Assembly: GCA_029007475.1 (NCBI GenBank)
Contig: JAQXHW010000014.1
Location: 1 to 40,442, forward strand
Length of the DNA: 40,442 nucleotides
Origin: Oscillospiraceae bacterium
Lineage (GTDB): Bacteria > Bacillota > Clostridia > Oscillospirales > Acutalibacteraceae
Direction: 5' to 3'
This document shows positions 7,985 through 15,704 of the stretch, piece after piece. Each line of letters begins with the position of its first letter. Position 1 is the first letter of the stretch. Both the position numbers and the translations under genes were made by a program. Below the pieces are notes generated by a model. That model was not told where the DNA came from and did not search any database. It saw only the letters and a list, made by a program, of their open reading frames with translations.

Positions 7985-10900
7985 TTATTTGTAGTTATAC
8001 GTGCTTACTGTCCATTTACCTGAGGAGTTTGAAACAAGGTAGAAGCCTATTCCGTCCTCAACTCCTGAGGTAATATCCACGGTCTGCTCGCCGTTTCCGT
8101 TATTGAAAATTATATTTGGGAAGGATTTATCAATAGTAATGCAGTAAACCTGTTCGCCCATATCATTCTCTCCAACGTAGGTCATTGCCTCGCCGGGCCA
8201 GTCTGTGCCGGCGCCGCCCTCAATCCAGTAGTGGACGTTGACGGTTTCCCAACCCTTGTTGTTGCTGAAATAGATAGTCTTTGTGTTTGTGGGGGTATCT
8301 CCGCCGCCAAAGCCTGAGAAATCACCCTTTGTCAGCTCAAGCACTACTGTGTTATAGGTTACGTTATTCTGACTCTGTCCGTGTGCCTGAGACATATTTC
8401 TGTCGTACCAGTTAGCGGTATCGTACTTAACGGTAATCTCGTGAGCACCCTTTTTAAGCGAAAGCGTCAGATGCGTGCTAAGCTGATTACTAAAGCTCAT
8501 TGCAGGGAATGTAAGAGTGCCGACCTCTGCGCCATCGACATATACTGAGCGGATAGCCGCGGTTATACCTGCAGTGGGGTCGCCCAGGTTGCTATGAAGT
8601 ACAGAAAGCTCATAGGTACCGTCTACGGGCACATTCACGGTAACTGTGAGAGGTTTGGGATTTGAAGCGTTATCCACCCGGTTATTAGCATTTACTGTTA
8701 TCTTTGAGCCTGGGGGGTTGTAGGAAATGGGCTTTGAAAGCTCAGACCATATACCGGTTGTCTTATCAACTGCAATTACTGAGTAACAGCCGTACTTACC
8801 TTCATCAATCTGGTAGGTGTTTCCTGTAACGTCAACATACTCGGAGCCTGTCCATACCTTGTAGGTACAGTTAGCGTCTGCCGTCCAGGTGAGAGTACCG
8901 CCTGAGTTTCTGACATTGGGAGCGGTGGGAGCCTTGGCGGTGTTCTCGTCCTTTAGATTGATTTTGTAAGAGGCGCCGCTGTCCTCAACAAAGATTTCGA
9001 TTGTATATTCGCCCTCGGCATCTGCAGGGAACACGTAATCCGCAGGCTTTTCCTCACCGTTTACATAGATTGAAGATACTGTGTCACCGTCGCCAATCAG
9101 GTGCATATTAAGGGTTGCGTTTCTGTACTTATAATTTGTAACTGTGAAGGGGCCCTCCATCCAATCGGGAACATAGGGGTCGAAGGTAATACCCTCGGTT
9201 GTATACTCCATACCGTAAAGAACTCTGAAATAACCTGCCATAGTAGCGGCTATTGACCAAAGCTGCTGAGTGGAGTGTAAGCCCTTGCCCGTTTCGTAGT
9301 CGATAACCTCATAGTTTGTAAGGCAGCCAGCTGCACCGCGAACGCAGGAGTTCCAAATTTCCTCAGCAAGCAAATTGTTTTCGTTTTTATTGTTTACAGC
9401 GCCAATCATAAGAATTGCTTCCCATCCGGGCCATACGCCGCTGTCGTGATATTTATAATCCGTCCAACGCTGTGCGTTTTTCTGAGGATAAACCGTGTTT
9501 GCACCAAAGTTTACTAAGGTATAGTTCTCCATAATGGAGTTAATCATTTCATCACTGCCGATGTTGTACCATACCGCGTAGCCGTTGCCTAAAACGTCCT
9601 GCTTATATGAGAGGGGCGAGCCCATGAACTCAGGATATTCCCAAGATGCGTAGGTACCTAAATCCTCGCTCCAGAGTCTTTCTGTAATAGCCTTTTCAAG
9701 CTCTGCGGCTAAATCTGCCCAAGCCTTGCTCTCTTTCTCACCCTTGCCTAAAATATCGGCTGACTGTGAAAGAATCTTCATTGCCTGGCAGAAAATGATA
9801 TTTGTTGAGGTTGCCTTGCTCTCGGCAATATTGACGATACCGTTTTGGTCGTCCTCGCCTGTCCAGTCGCCGTAGGTCTTGTCTCTGTGGTCAAGACCGC
9901 AGGTTTCGCCCTTAAATAGACCCGATACCTCGTCATAAACTACCTCGTAGTCCTGCTTAATAGTATTAGAGGCTACGTTGTAGAAATATTCAAGAGTTTC
10001 CTTGTTACCGTCGGCAAGATAGGTTTCCCAAACGGCAAGCATCATAATCATTCTGTCGGTGGAAACAGGATAGGAGCCGCCGGTACCTGTATCCTCCTCG
10101 AAGGTCAGGTTGCCGTCTTTGCCTACGACCTTAGCTTTTGCGCAGTTTGTTGAAATCTCGGGGAACAACCAGGAGAGAATGTACTGCATGGAGATAGCCG
10201 TATCACGGGTCCAAACCTTTTGCCAGTTAGTACCCGTGTAGAATACATCCCCGAAGGCGGGGTCTGTATTAATGCTCTTGTAAATTTCCTCCATGGTCAG
10301 GTTATATGCTGCCTCGGCAAGAGGAGTGTTGGGAGCATAGAAGGAGGGAGAGCCTGAAATATCCTCGGTTAAGGTCCACTCTCTGTCGGAGCCTGTCTCG
10401 CTTGACAGAATGTGAGTACCGGTGTTTGCAACAACTCTCGAGTCATTCTCGGTAAGGCCGTTCGCAAAAAGCTCATAATCGTAAGCGGAGCTTACGTTTA
10501 CGGAAGCACCCTTGTAGGCCGTGTTGCCCTCCGCCATAATCATATTTATCTCTGCTTCTGCGGGGAATTCAAAGAAGAATCCGAAAGAATAAAGGTCATC
10601 AAAACTAAAGGTTGTAACGCTCTGTGCGTCGTTCTGAGAGGATGTGCCCTTAAGCTCAACTGATTTTCCGGAAGCAGTTGTAAGCGTCATGGTTGCGGGA
10701 ACTGCGCCCGTAGTGCTTACAAAGGAAACCTTGTTAAGCGTAACCTCTGTGTCAAAGCCTAATCCGAATTTATCGGCGGCTAAGGTAAAGTAGGGATACT
10801 CGGCGGCTTTCTGCCAACCCTCATGGGTGGTTACATAGCCCTCAAGGGAGATATCCTTAAAGGTAGTTTCTGTGTTCTTCTTTCCTAAGATTTCAAGGGA

Positions 10901-12511
10901 AATATCCTCGGCGGTTTCAGCCTTTACCCAAAGTACCGTATGGGCTTTCGAGAGCTTAACCGTCTTTCTCACGTTAGCCTTAATATCGGTAACGGCAGTC
11001 TTTGTACCGTCGCTTAAAATAATATCAAGGGAGGCTATATCTTTTTTGGATGTGACGCCAAGCTCGGTAATAATAAACTCCGTTTTGAAACGGGTAACAA
11101 GGCTATCCTCCTGAATTTCATATCCCATTTTCTCAACATTGGGAATATACTTAATGGATAATGCGTCCGCATTAAGCCCCTCGGACTGAGCCTCAACAAA
11201 GATTTCGGTGATACCGTCCATAACCAGAGTAGCCTTATTTCCGGAAATCATGTTTTCTCTGTCCGTGCCTATCTTTGCCTGAGCGGCAACGGCTCTTGCG
11301 GCGGGCACCTTAACAGGCTCCCCTATGGGAGTTGAAACAGGCTGCTGTGCGACATATTTCTGAATAGCCGTTGCGTCCTTAATATTTACCTCTGCGTTTT
11401 GGTCTGCATCAGCGGCAATGAGCGCTTCCCCTAAAAGTGCAGAAACGTTTGCGCTGTGCTTCTGAATAGCTGTTGCGTCTTTGACGTTAACCTCGCCGTT
11501 TTGGTCGGCATCGCCTAAAGTTACGGTTTTGCCGGGAAACTCACCTGCACACAGCGAAACCTCATAAACGCCGGGAGTTTCGGGATTTACAAAGAGAGAT
11601 ACATATTCGCCTGCCTTAGGAGCGGTAAATACTCCGTCCTTAACCAAAGCAGTATCGGAGATTGAGTCGTAACCCTCAAAGCTAATGTTAGTACCTGCTT
11701 CGGTAACTGCATCAGCATAGTTAGTTACAGGCTCGATTGAGATTCTATCTACGTTATAGGTGCCTGAAGTGTTTTCAACGGTAATTCTGTTGTAGCCGGG
11801 CTCTAAGGTCTTAGTGAAAACCATAGACTTATATTTCTGCCACGCACCTGTTGAGGTGAAGTTTGCCTTAGCACACTCGCTGCCTATGATGAAATTATAT
11901 GCGCCGTCATCACTCATAGAGGCAACATTTACGGTAAATCGGTAGGTAGCCGACTTGTTGCCTGAAACCGTTACACCGTAGCTGAGGCTGTCGCCCTTGT
12001 TGAAGTCACCAACATACTTTCCGCTTGAGGCAGCTACGTCGGAAAGCACAGCAACCTCGCCTAAGGCAAAGGTGTAGTTTTCGGCCTCAATAGTGAGGGC
12101 TGAGCTGCCTAAGGTAAAGTCGGATTTGGTATTCATAACCTCGTAATACTGCTTATTTCTGTTAAGGTCAGCAGTGAACTTAACGATTGAGTCAGAGTCA
12201 AGGTTAATAATTGCATTGTTCCGGTTATCGGCAGGGTCGCCCAAGCCTACTGACCAGGAGGGAGTACCAACCTTGTACTCATATTGACTGCCGGTCATAG
12301 AAATAACCAGGGTGTAGATGTTATTACCCTCAGCCACGAACTTGTAATTCTCATCGCAGTTCCAACCGTTCATACTGCCGCGAAGGTAAATGCCTTCCTC
12401 TGCGCCTGCAAAAGCACTGAGAATTCCCGCCACAGGCAAAGAAGCAGATAAGAGAAGCAAGCTGAGCAGGAGGCTCAAAAATCTCAAAGCCGAATGTTTT
12501 TTTGCTTTCAT
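7985..12511 (-). CDS. Secreted multi-domain six-hairpin glycosidase with internal dockerin and CBM26-like end
   Basis: A probable extracellular polysaccharide-degrading enzyme of a cellulosome or amylosome. I take ATG 12511 over ATG 12520, which directly abuts the AAAGG ribosome site (1508 residues). Order, approximate: signal peptide 1-37; an E-set-like module with YLRGSMNGWN (40-128), as at the N-termini of amylolytic enzymes; a CBM6/35-like module (137-262); a type I dockerin (332-390) with loops DADQNGEVNVKD and DADQNAEVNIKD; beta-rich linker; an (alpha/alpha)6 catalytic domain (about 710-1135) with VWTRDTAISMQ and YHDSGVWPGWE, as in GH63/GH133-like enzymes; an FnIII-like module (about 1195); a CBM35-like module (1270-1395); and a CBM26-like starch module (1412-1508) starting IYFSNNKGWETV. 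Modules suggest an alpha-glucan substrate; the GH family is not certain. Mid-protein placement of a dockerin is unusual. Confidence 0.85.
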   Translation of the reverse strand: MKAKKHSALRFLSLLLSLLLLSASLPVAGILSAFAGAEEGIYLRGSMNGWNCDENYKFVAEGNNIYTLVISMTGSQYEYKVGTPSWSVGLGDPADNRNNAIINLDSDSIVKFTADLNRNKQYYEVMNTKSDFTLGSSALTIEAENYTFALGEVAVLSDVAASSGKYVGDFNKGDSLSYGVTVSGNKSATYRFTVNVASMSDDGAYNFIIGSECAKANFTSTGAWQKYKSMVFTKTLEPGYNRITVENTSGTYNVDRISIEPVTNYADAVTEAGTNISFEGYDSISDTALVKDGVFTAPKAGEYVSLFVNPETPGVYEVSLCAGEFPGKTVTLGDADQNGEVNVKDATAIQKHSANVSALLGEALIAADADQNAEVNIKDATAIQKYVAQQPVSTPIGEPVKVPAARAVAAQAKIGTDRENMISGNKATLVMDGITEIFVEAQSEGLNADALSIKYIPNVEKMGYEIQEDSLVTRFKTEFIITELGVTSKKDIASLDIILSDGTKTAVTDIKANVRKTVKLSKAHTVLWVKAETAEDISLEILGKKNTETTFKDISLEGYVTTHEGWQKAAEYPYFTLAADKFGLGFDTEVTLNKVSFVSTTGAVPATMTLTTASGKSVELKGTSSQNDAQSVTTFSFDDLYSFGFFFEFPAEAEINMIMAEGNTAYKGASVNVSSAYDYELFANGLTENDSRVVANTGTHILSSETGSDREWTLTEDISGSPSFYAPNTPLAEAAYNLTMEEIYKSINTDPAFGDVFYTGTNWQKVWTRDTAISMQYILSWLFPEISTNCAKAKVVGKDGNLTFEEDTGTGGSYPVSTDRMIMMLAVWETYLADGNKETLEYFYNVASNTIKQDYEVVYDEVSGLFKGETCGLDHRDKTYGDWTGEDDQNGIVNIAESKATSTNIIFCQAMKILSQSADILGKGEKESKAWADLAAELEKAITERLWSEDLGTYASWEYPEFMGSPLSYKQDVLGNGYAVWYNIGSDEMINSIMENYTLVNFGANTVYPQKNAQRWTDYKYHDSGVWPGWEAILMIGAVNNKNENNLLAEEIWNSCVRGAAGCLTNYEVIDYETGKGLHSTQQLWSIAATMAGYFRVLYGMEYTTEGITFDPYVPDWMEGPFTVTNYKYRNATLNMHLIGDGDTVSSIYVNGEEKPADYVFPADAEGEYTIEIFVEDSGASYKINLKDENTAKAPTAPNVRNSGGTLTWTADANCTYKVWTGSEYVDVTGNTYQIDEGKYGCYSVIAVDKTTGIWSELSKPISYNPPGSKITVNANNRVDNASNPKPLTVTVNVPVDGTYELSVLHSNLGDPTAGITAAIRSVYVDGAEVGTLTFPAMSFSNQLSTHLTLSLKKGAHEITVKYDTANWYDRNMSQAHGQSQNNVTYNTVVLELTKGDFSGFGGGDTPTNTKTIYFSNNKGWETVNVHYWIEGGAGTDWPGEAMTYVGENDMGEQVYCITIDKSFPNIIFNNGNGEQTVDITSGVEDGIGFYLVSNSSGKWTVSTYNYK

Positions 12512-12550
12512 GCACCTCATCCTTTCAAAGTTATAAAAATCGTACAGTTA

Positions 12551-12579
12551 ATTGTAACATATTGTAAGTTTTTTATCAA
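12551..12579 (-). promoter_or_regulatory. Promoter of the dockerin glycosidase
   Basis: Minus strand TTGATA (12579-12574), 17-nt spacer, TACAAT (12556-12551). The leader is about 35 nt. Confidence 0.7.
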
Positions 12580-12586
12580 TACTCCC

Positions 12587-12626
12587 AAAAATATTTGATA
12601 ATACATAAAAATATTTGATAATACAT
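12587..12626. repeat. Two perfect 20-bp tandem copies upstream of the glycosidase promoter
   Basis: The 20-bp unit AAAAATATTTGATAATACAT occurs twice without a gap, directly upstream of the -35 box of the glycosidase and downstream of the CarD-like gene hairpin. The AT content and 20-bp period (about two helical turns) would allow curvature or two protein sites on one DNA face. It may equally be a simple duplication. Confidence 0.8.
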
Positions 12627-12630
12627 AAAT

Positions 12631-12659
12631 AACCGCCCTTCCATATTGAAAAGACGGTT
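12631..12659 (-). terminator. Possible terminator of the CarD-like gene
   Basis: On the minus strand AACCGTCTTTTC and GGAAGGGCGGTT pair over 12 positions (four G-T pairs) around AATAT. It lies 43 nt past the gene and is followed by only a loose T-rich stretch, so termination may be weak. Confidence 0.5.
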
Positions 12660-12702
12660 TCAAGCTATGTTATTAGCCGTGTTATAGATAAATTTTGAGG
12701 AA

Positions 12703-13218
12703 TTAGGAAAGTCTATCGCAAATAAAGGGCACAACTGCGTCCTTTTTTATATCAAGAGAAAAAGCAAAGGCTTCACAAATAAGCTTAAAGGCAGCCTGCA
12801 TAGTGCGCTCATCATGGGCAAAAAACTTTTTCTTAGCCCTCAGAGCTTCTTCTTTTTGCAAGCTAAGAAGAAAGTAAGCGGAAATAAGGCGAGGTAAGCT
12901 ATCCTCCTGCATTAGCTCGTCGAAATACTTAAACCGCTCAGCGACTTCCTCTTTCCATACCACATCCGCACTTTTGCTCTCGTCAATAACCGCAAGGGCT
13001 TCCTCATAGGTAAAAGGGGAAGTCATCAGACTTACAAGTACCTCGGAGTCAGTCGGTACATAGACAGCAGATCTGTCATCATACACAGATTTAAGCACAT
13101 AGTATGACTTTTTAGTTCCGCAGATTTTTTCTTCCTTAATATCCACAATTTCATACACACAATGCTTCTTGTAGACTATGTACTCCCCTATCTTACGGGG
13201 AAAGTTCTCCTTATCCAA
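12703..13218 (-). CDS. CarD/CdnL-family transcriptional regulator
   Basis: CarD-like proteins bind the RNA polymerase beta subunit and stabilise open promoter complexes. The N-terminal 60 residues follow the CarD/TRCF-RID pattern: IGEYIVYKKHCVYEIVDI, then YYVLKSVYDDRSAVYVPTD. The remaining 110 residues are helical, as in the CarD C-terminal domain, ending at 171 residues. The usual glycine of the HGV core is a cysteine here (KKHCVYEI). Start TTG 13218 has GAGGG 7 nt upstream, and a strong promoter lies at 13253-13281. It is a single gene between the glycosidase and the divergent two-component operon. Family call is good; regulated genes are unknown. Confidence 0.82.
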   Translation of the reverse strand: MDKENFPRKIGEYIVYKKHCVYEIVDIKEEKICGTKKSYYVLKSVYDDRSAVYVPTDSEVLVSLMTSPFTYEEALAVIDESKSADVVWKEEVAERFKYFDELMQEDSLPRLISAYFLLSLQKEEALRAKKKFFAHDERTMQAAFKLICEAFAFSLDIKKDAVVPFICDRLS

Positions 13219-13252
13219 AATGATACCCTCATCTCACTATGTTTCTGATTAT

Positions 13253-13281
13253 ATTATATCTTATTTCTACAAATTTTTCAA
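13253..13281 (-). promoter_or_regulatory. Promoter of the CarD-like gene
   Basis: Minus strand TTGAAA (13281-13276), 17-nt spacer, perfect TATAAT (13258-13253), 35 nt upstream of the TTG start. Confidence 0.8.
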
Positions 13282-13300
13282 AGGATAATTTCAACAAAAT

Positions 13301-13329
13301 TTGACAATTTTACTTAGATTTTATTATCT
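13301..13329 (+). promoter_or_regulatory. Candidate promoter of the two-component operon
   Basis: TTGACA (13301-13306), 17-nt spacer, TTATCT. A perfect TATAAT also occurs at 13373-13378 but has no -35 partner. The MITE-like element at 13398-13453 would lie in the transcribed leader in either case. Confidence 0.4.
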
Positions 13330-13397
13330 TTTACAAAAACTCTCTTTCAAATATAAATTATGTGTGATAATATATAATTGTATTAGTATATTGTTAG

Positions 13398-13453
13398 GGA
13401 AGCACTGATTAAATCGTTTGCACATCTTCAGATGTGATTTATTCAGTGGTTCC
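13398..13453. mobile_element. 56-bp MITE-like element, short copy, flanked by TTAG
   Basis: Ends are GGAAGCACTGATTAAAT and, as reverse complement of the other end, GGAACCACTGAATAAAT (15 of 17 match). Both sides carry TTAG (13394-13397, 13454-13457), which fits a YTAR-type target duplication as made by IS5-group elements. The centre holds the hairpin CACATC-TTCA-GATGTG. It encodes nothing. A longer relative with the same ends and the same TTAG flanks is at 37882-37997. It lies 33 nt upstream of the response regulator start. Confidence 0.75.
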
Positions 13454-13486
13454 TTAGTATCTTAATCTCTCTTATGGAGGCAAAAT

Positions 13487-14158
13487 ATGATTTACTTCGT
13501 TGAAGACGACGATAACATCCGCGAGCTTGTGGTCTATACCTTGGACTCCGTAGGCATGAAAGCTAAGGGCTTTCCAAGCCCCGAAAAATTCTGGGAGGCA
13601 ATGGGTGAGGCTACCCCCTCTATGGTACTTCTCGATATTATGCTGCCGGGTGAGGACGGACTCTCAATACTAAAAAAGCTCCGCTCTGAAAAGACAACTA
13701 AAAAGCTGCCTATAATCATCCTCACCGCGAAGGCTGATGAATACGACAAAGTAAAGGGCTTCGACTTAGGAGCCGACGACTATGTACCCAAGCCCTTCGG
13801 TATGATGGAGCTTGTCGCACGTATTAAGGCAGTCCTCAGGCGAAGCGATACCGCCGCAGAAATTCCCGATAAATACGAGATAGGTCCTTTAACCGTTTCT
13901 CCCGAAAAACACAAGGTTAAGGTAAACGGCGAGAAAATTACCCTCACCTTCAAGGAATTTGAAATGCTCTGCTATCTTCTTGAAAACCGAGATATGGTAC
14001 TCTCCCGTGACCAGATTCTTAACCATGTCTGGGGATACTCCTTCGACGGAGAAAGCCGTACGGTTGACGTTCATATAAGGACTCTCCGCCATAAATTAGG
14101 CGAAGCGGGCGACCTTATTACCACCGTACGCGGAGTAGGCTACAAAATAGGAGAATGA
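13487..14158 (+). CDS. PhoP/PhoB-type (OmpR family) response regulator
   Basis: A DNA-binding response regulator of 223 residues. The receiver domain (1-115) has the acidic pocket VEDDD at the start, the phosphoryl acceptor Asp50 in MVLLDIMLPGEDG, the conserved Thr in IIILTAKAD and the Lys in DYVPKPF. The C-terminal winged helix (about 128-223) has FKEFEMLCYLLEN and ends in the OmpR signature VDVHIRTLRHKLGE...TVRGVGYKIGE. ATG 13487 has GGAGG 6 nt upstream. The kinase gene follows after 7 nt. The phosphate cotransporter with TTAACA repeats downstream suggests a phosphate-starvation system, which is inference. A MITE-like element lies in its leader. Confidence 0.93.
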   Translation: MIYFVEDDDNIRELVVYTLDSVGMKAKGFPSPEKFWEAMGEATPSMVLLDIMLPGEDGLSILKKLRSEKTTKKLPIIILTAKADEYDKVKGFDLGADDYVPKPFGMMELVARIKAVLRRSDTAAEIPDKYEIGPLTVSPEKHKVKVNGEKITLTFKEFEMLCYLLENRDMVLSRDQILNHVWGYSFDGESRTVDVHIRTLRHKLGEAGDLITTVRGVGYKIGE

Positions 14159-14165
14159 ACTAACT

Positions 14166-15494
14166 ATGAAAAAAAGAATTTTCAGAGGTACGTTTTTCAC
14201 AACAGTCACCGTATTCTTTATCTGCTCACTCATAATCTCCGCAATTTTTTACAGCTACTATACATACCGGAAAAAAGTAACTCTTGAGACGGAGCTTTCC
14301 TATCTTATTCACATGGCAGAGGAACACGGTATTGACCATATTGAAGCCCTTCACACCGCAGACAGAATCCGCATATCCGACAAGGACGGAAACCTCCTGA
14401 TAAACGGTAAAAACTGTCACTATACAGAAAACTTCAAGGAATCTGAGGAGTTCGAAAAAGCAGCCTTCGGGAGTATCGGCTACGTCAACAGGTTTGAGAG
14501 CATAACCCGCAATCAGCCCTGCGTCTACGAAAAGCTTTCAAACGGCTCTGTAATCTGCCTTTACGATACCCAGTATTCCTATCCCTCCCTGCTGCTTTCC
14601 ATGCTCCCGTATATGATAGGAGTAATGCTGATAGCCGCAGTAATTTCCCTTATTCTCAGCAAACGGCTTTCAAACAGTATACTAAAGCCCGTAGACGCCC
14701 TGAATTTGGAAAATCCCAAAAAGGAGACTATCTACCCTGAGTTCCACCCATTTATCGACAAGATAAACAGGCAAAACGAGCAGCTTCATCTCCAGCTTTC
14801 CGAGCTTGCAAAAGAACATAAGGAGCAGGATAAGATGCGCCGGGAGTTCACCGCAAATGTATCTCATGAGCTTAAAACTCCTCTTACCTCTATCTCAGGC
14901 TACGCGGAAATAATCCAAAACGGACTTGTTAAGGATGGGGACGTAAAGGTATTTGCAGGCAGAATTCACGACGAAAGCCAGCGAATGATTACCTTAGTGG
15001 GAGATATCATAAAGCTCTCACAGCTTGACGAAAACGAGATAAGCGTTAAGAATGAACGTATTAACCTCACCGACTGCACCAACGCAATTATCTCAAGCCT
15101 TGAACCTCTGGCAAAGGAAAAGAACGTATCCGTTACCCTTAAGGGAGATAACGCGGAAATCACCGGACCGGAAATTATCGTTGAAGAGATTATCCACAAT
15201 ATTTTGAGCAACGCTATTAAGTATAACAAGGAAAACGGCTCGGTAGAAATCAAAATACGTCAATGCGTAGACGGTGTTGAATACTCTGTTAAGGACACAG
15301 GCATCGGCATCCCCGAAAAGGACTTAGAGCGTGTATTTGAACGATTCTACCGCGTTGACAAGAGCCATTCAAAAGAAATCGGCGGCACAGGTCTCGGGCT
15401 TTCAATTGTAAAGCACGGCGCAAAATTCATGGGTGCTTCCGTTTCAATCCAGAGTAAAGAGGGCGTCGGTACCACCATTAGAATCCTTTTTTGA
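14166..15494 (+). CDS. PhoR-type sensor histidine kinase
   Basis: Membrane sensor partner of the preceding regulator (442 residues). Two membrane segments (about 9-35 and 141-166) enclose an extracytoplasmic loop of about 105 residues. A HAMP-like linker and coiled coil follow, then HisKA with His234 in VSHELKTPLTSISGYAE. The HATPase domain has the N box NILSNAIKYNKENG, the G1 box VKDTGIGIP, the F box VFERFYRVDKSH and the G2 box GGTGLGLSIV. No PAS domain is evident. It ends before a terminator at 15550-15577. The signal is not known from sequence; the adjacent Na+/phosphate transporter suggests phosphate. Confidence 0.92.
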   Translation: MKKRIFRGTFFTTVTVFFICSLIISAIFYSYYTYRKKVTLETELSYLIHMAEEHGIDHIEALHTADRIRISDKDGNLLINGKNCHYTENFKESEEFEKAAFGSIGYVNRFESITRNQPCVYEKLSNGSVICLYDTQYSYPSLLLSMLPYMIGVMLIAAVISLILSKRLSNSILKPVDALNLENPKKETIYPEFHPFIDKINRQNEQLHLQLSELAKEHKEQDKMRREFTANVSHELKTPLTSISGYAEIIQNGLVKDGDVKVFAGRIHDESQRMITLVGDIIKLSQLDENEISVKNERINLTDCTNAIISSLEPLAKEKNVSVTLKGDNAEITGPEIIVEEIIHNILSNAIKYNKENGSVEIKIRQCVDGVEYSVKDTGIGIPEKDLERVFERFYRVDKSHSKEIGGTGLGLSIVKHGAKFMGASVSIQSKEGVGTTIRILF

Positions 15495-15549
15495 CAGCAT
15501 TTTCTCATGAAAAATTACATTTCTCCCTAAACTTTAGTCAAATACACTA

Positions 15550-15580
15550 AAAAGCGACGGATTTTACCGCCGCTTTTCTT
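15550..15580 (+). terminator. Terminator of the two-component operon
   Basis: AAAAGCGACGG / CCGCCGCTTTT form an 11-bp stem with one mismatch and a 6-nt loop (15550-15577), followed by CTTTAT. Confidence 0.75.
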
Positions 15581-15598
15581 TATGCCAAAACACCTGAT

Positions 15599-15637
15599 TT
15601 AACATAGATTTAACATTTCTCTCCCCTTGATTTAACA
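15599..15637 (+). promoter_or_regulatory. Probable Pho box: three TTAACA repeats in 11-bp phase
   Basis: TTAACA occurs at 15599, 15610 and 15632, offsets of 11 and 22, so all three lie on one DNA face with one position skipped at 15621. TTAACA-like repeats at 11-bp spacing are the known binding site of PhoP in Bacillus. A possible -10 (TAATAT, 15663-15668) follows without a good -35, as expected for an activator-dependent promoter. The PhoP-like regulator gene lies just upstream. Confidence 0.7.
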
Positions 15638-15704
15638 TTGTTTTGGTACATTAAATTCATGTTAATATGGAAATCGGTATATAAATTACGCAGACTGCGA
15701 AAGG

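Noticed and set aside
12703..13218. A toxin or antitoxin reading of the 171-residue protein
   Set aside because: The N-terminal CarD pattern with VYVPTD explains the gene better, and there is no partner gene.
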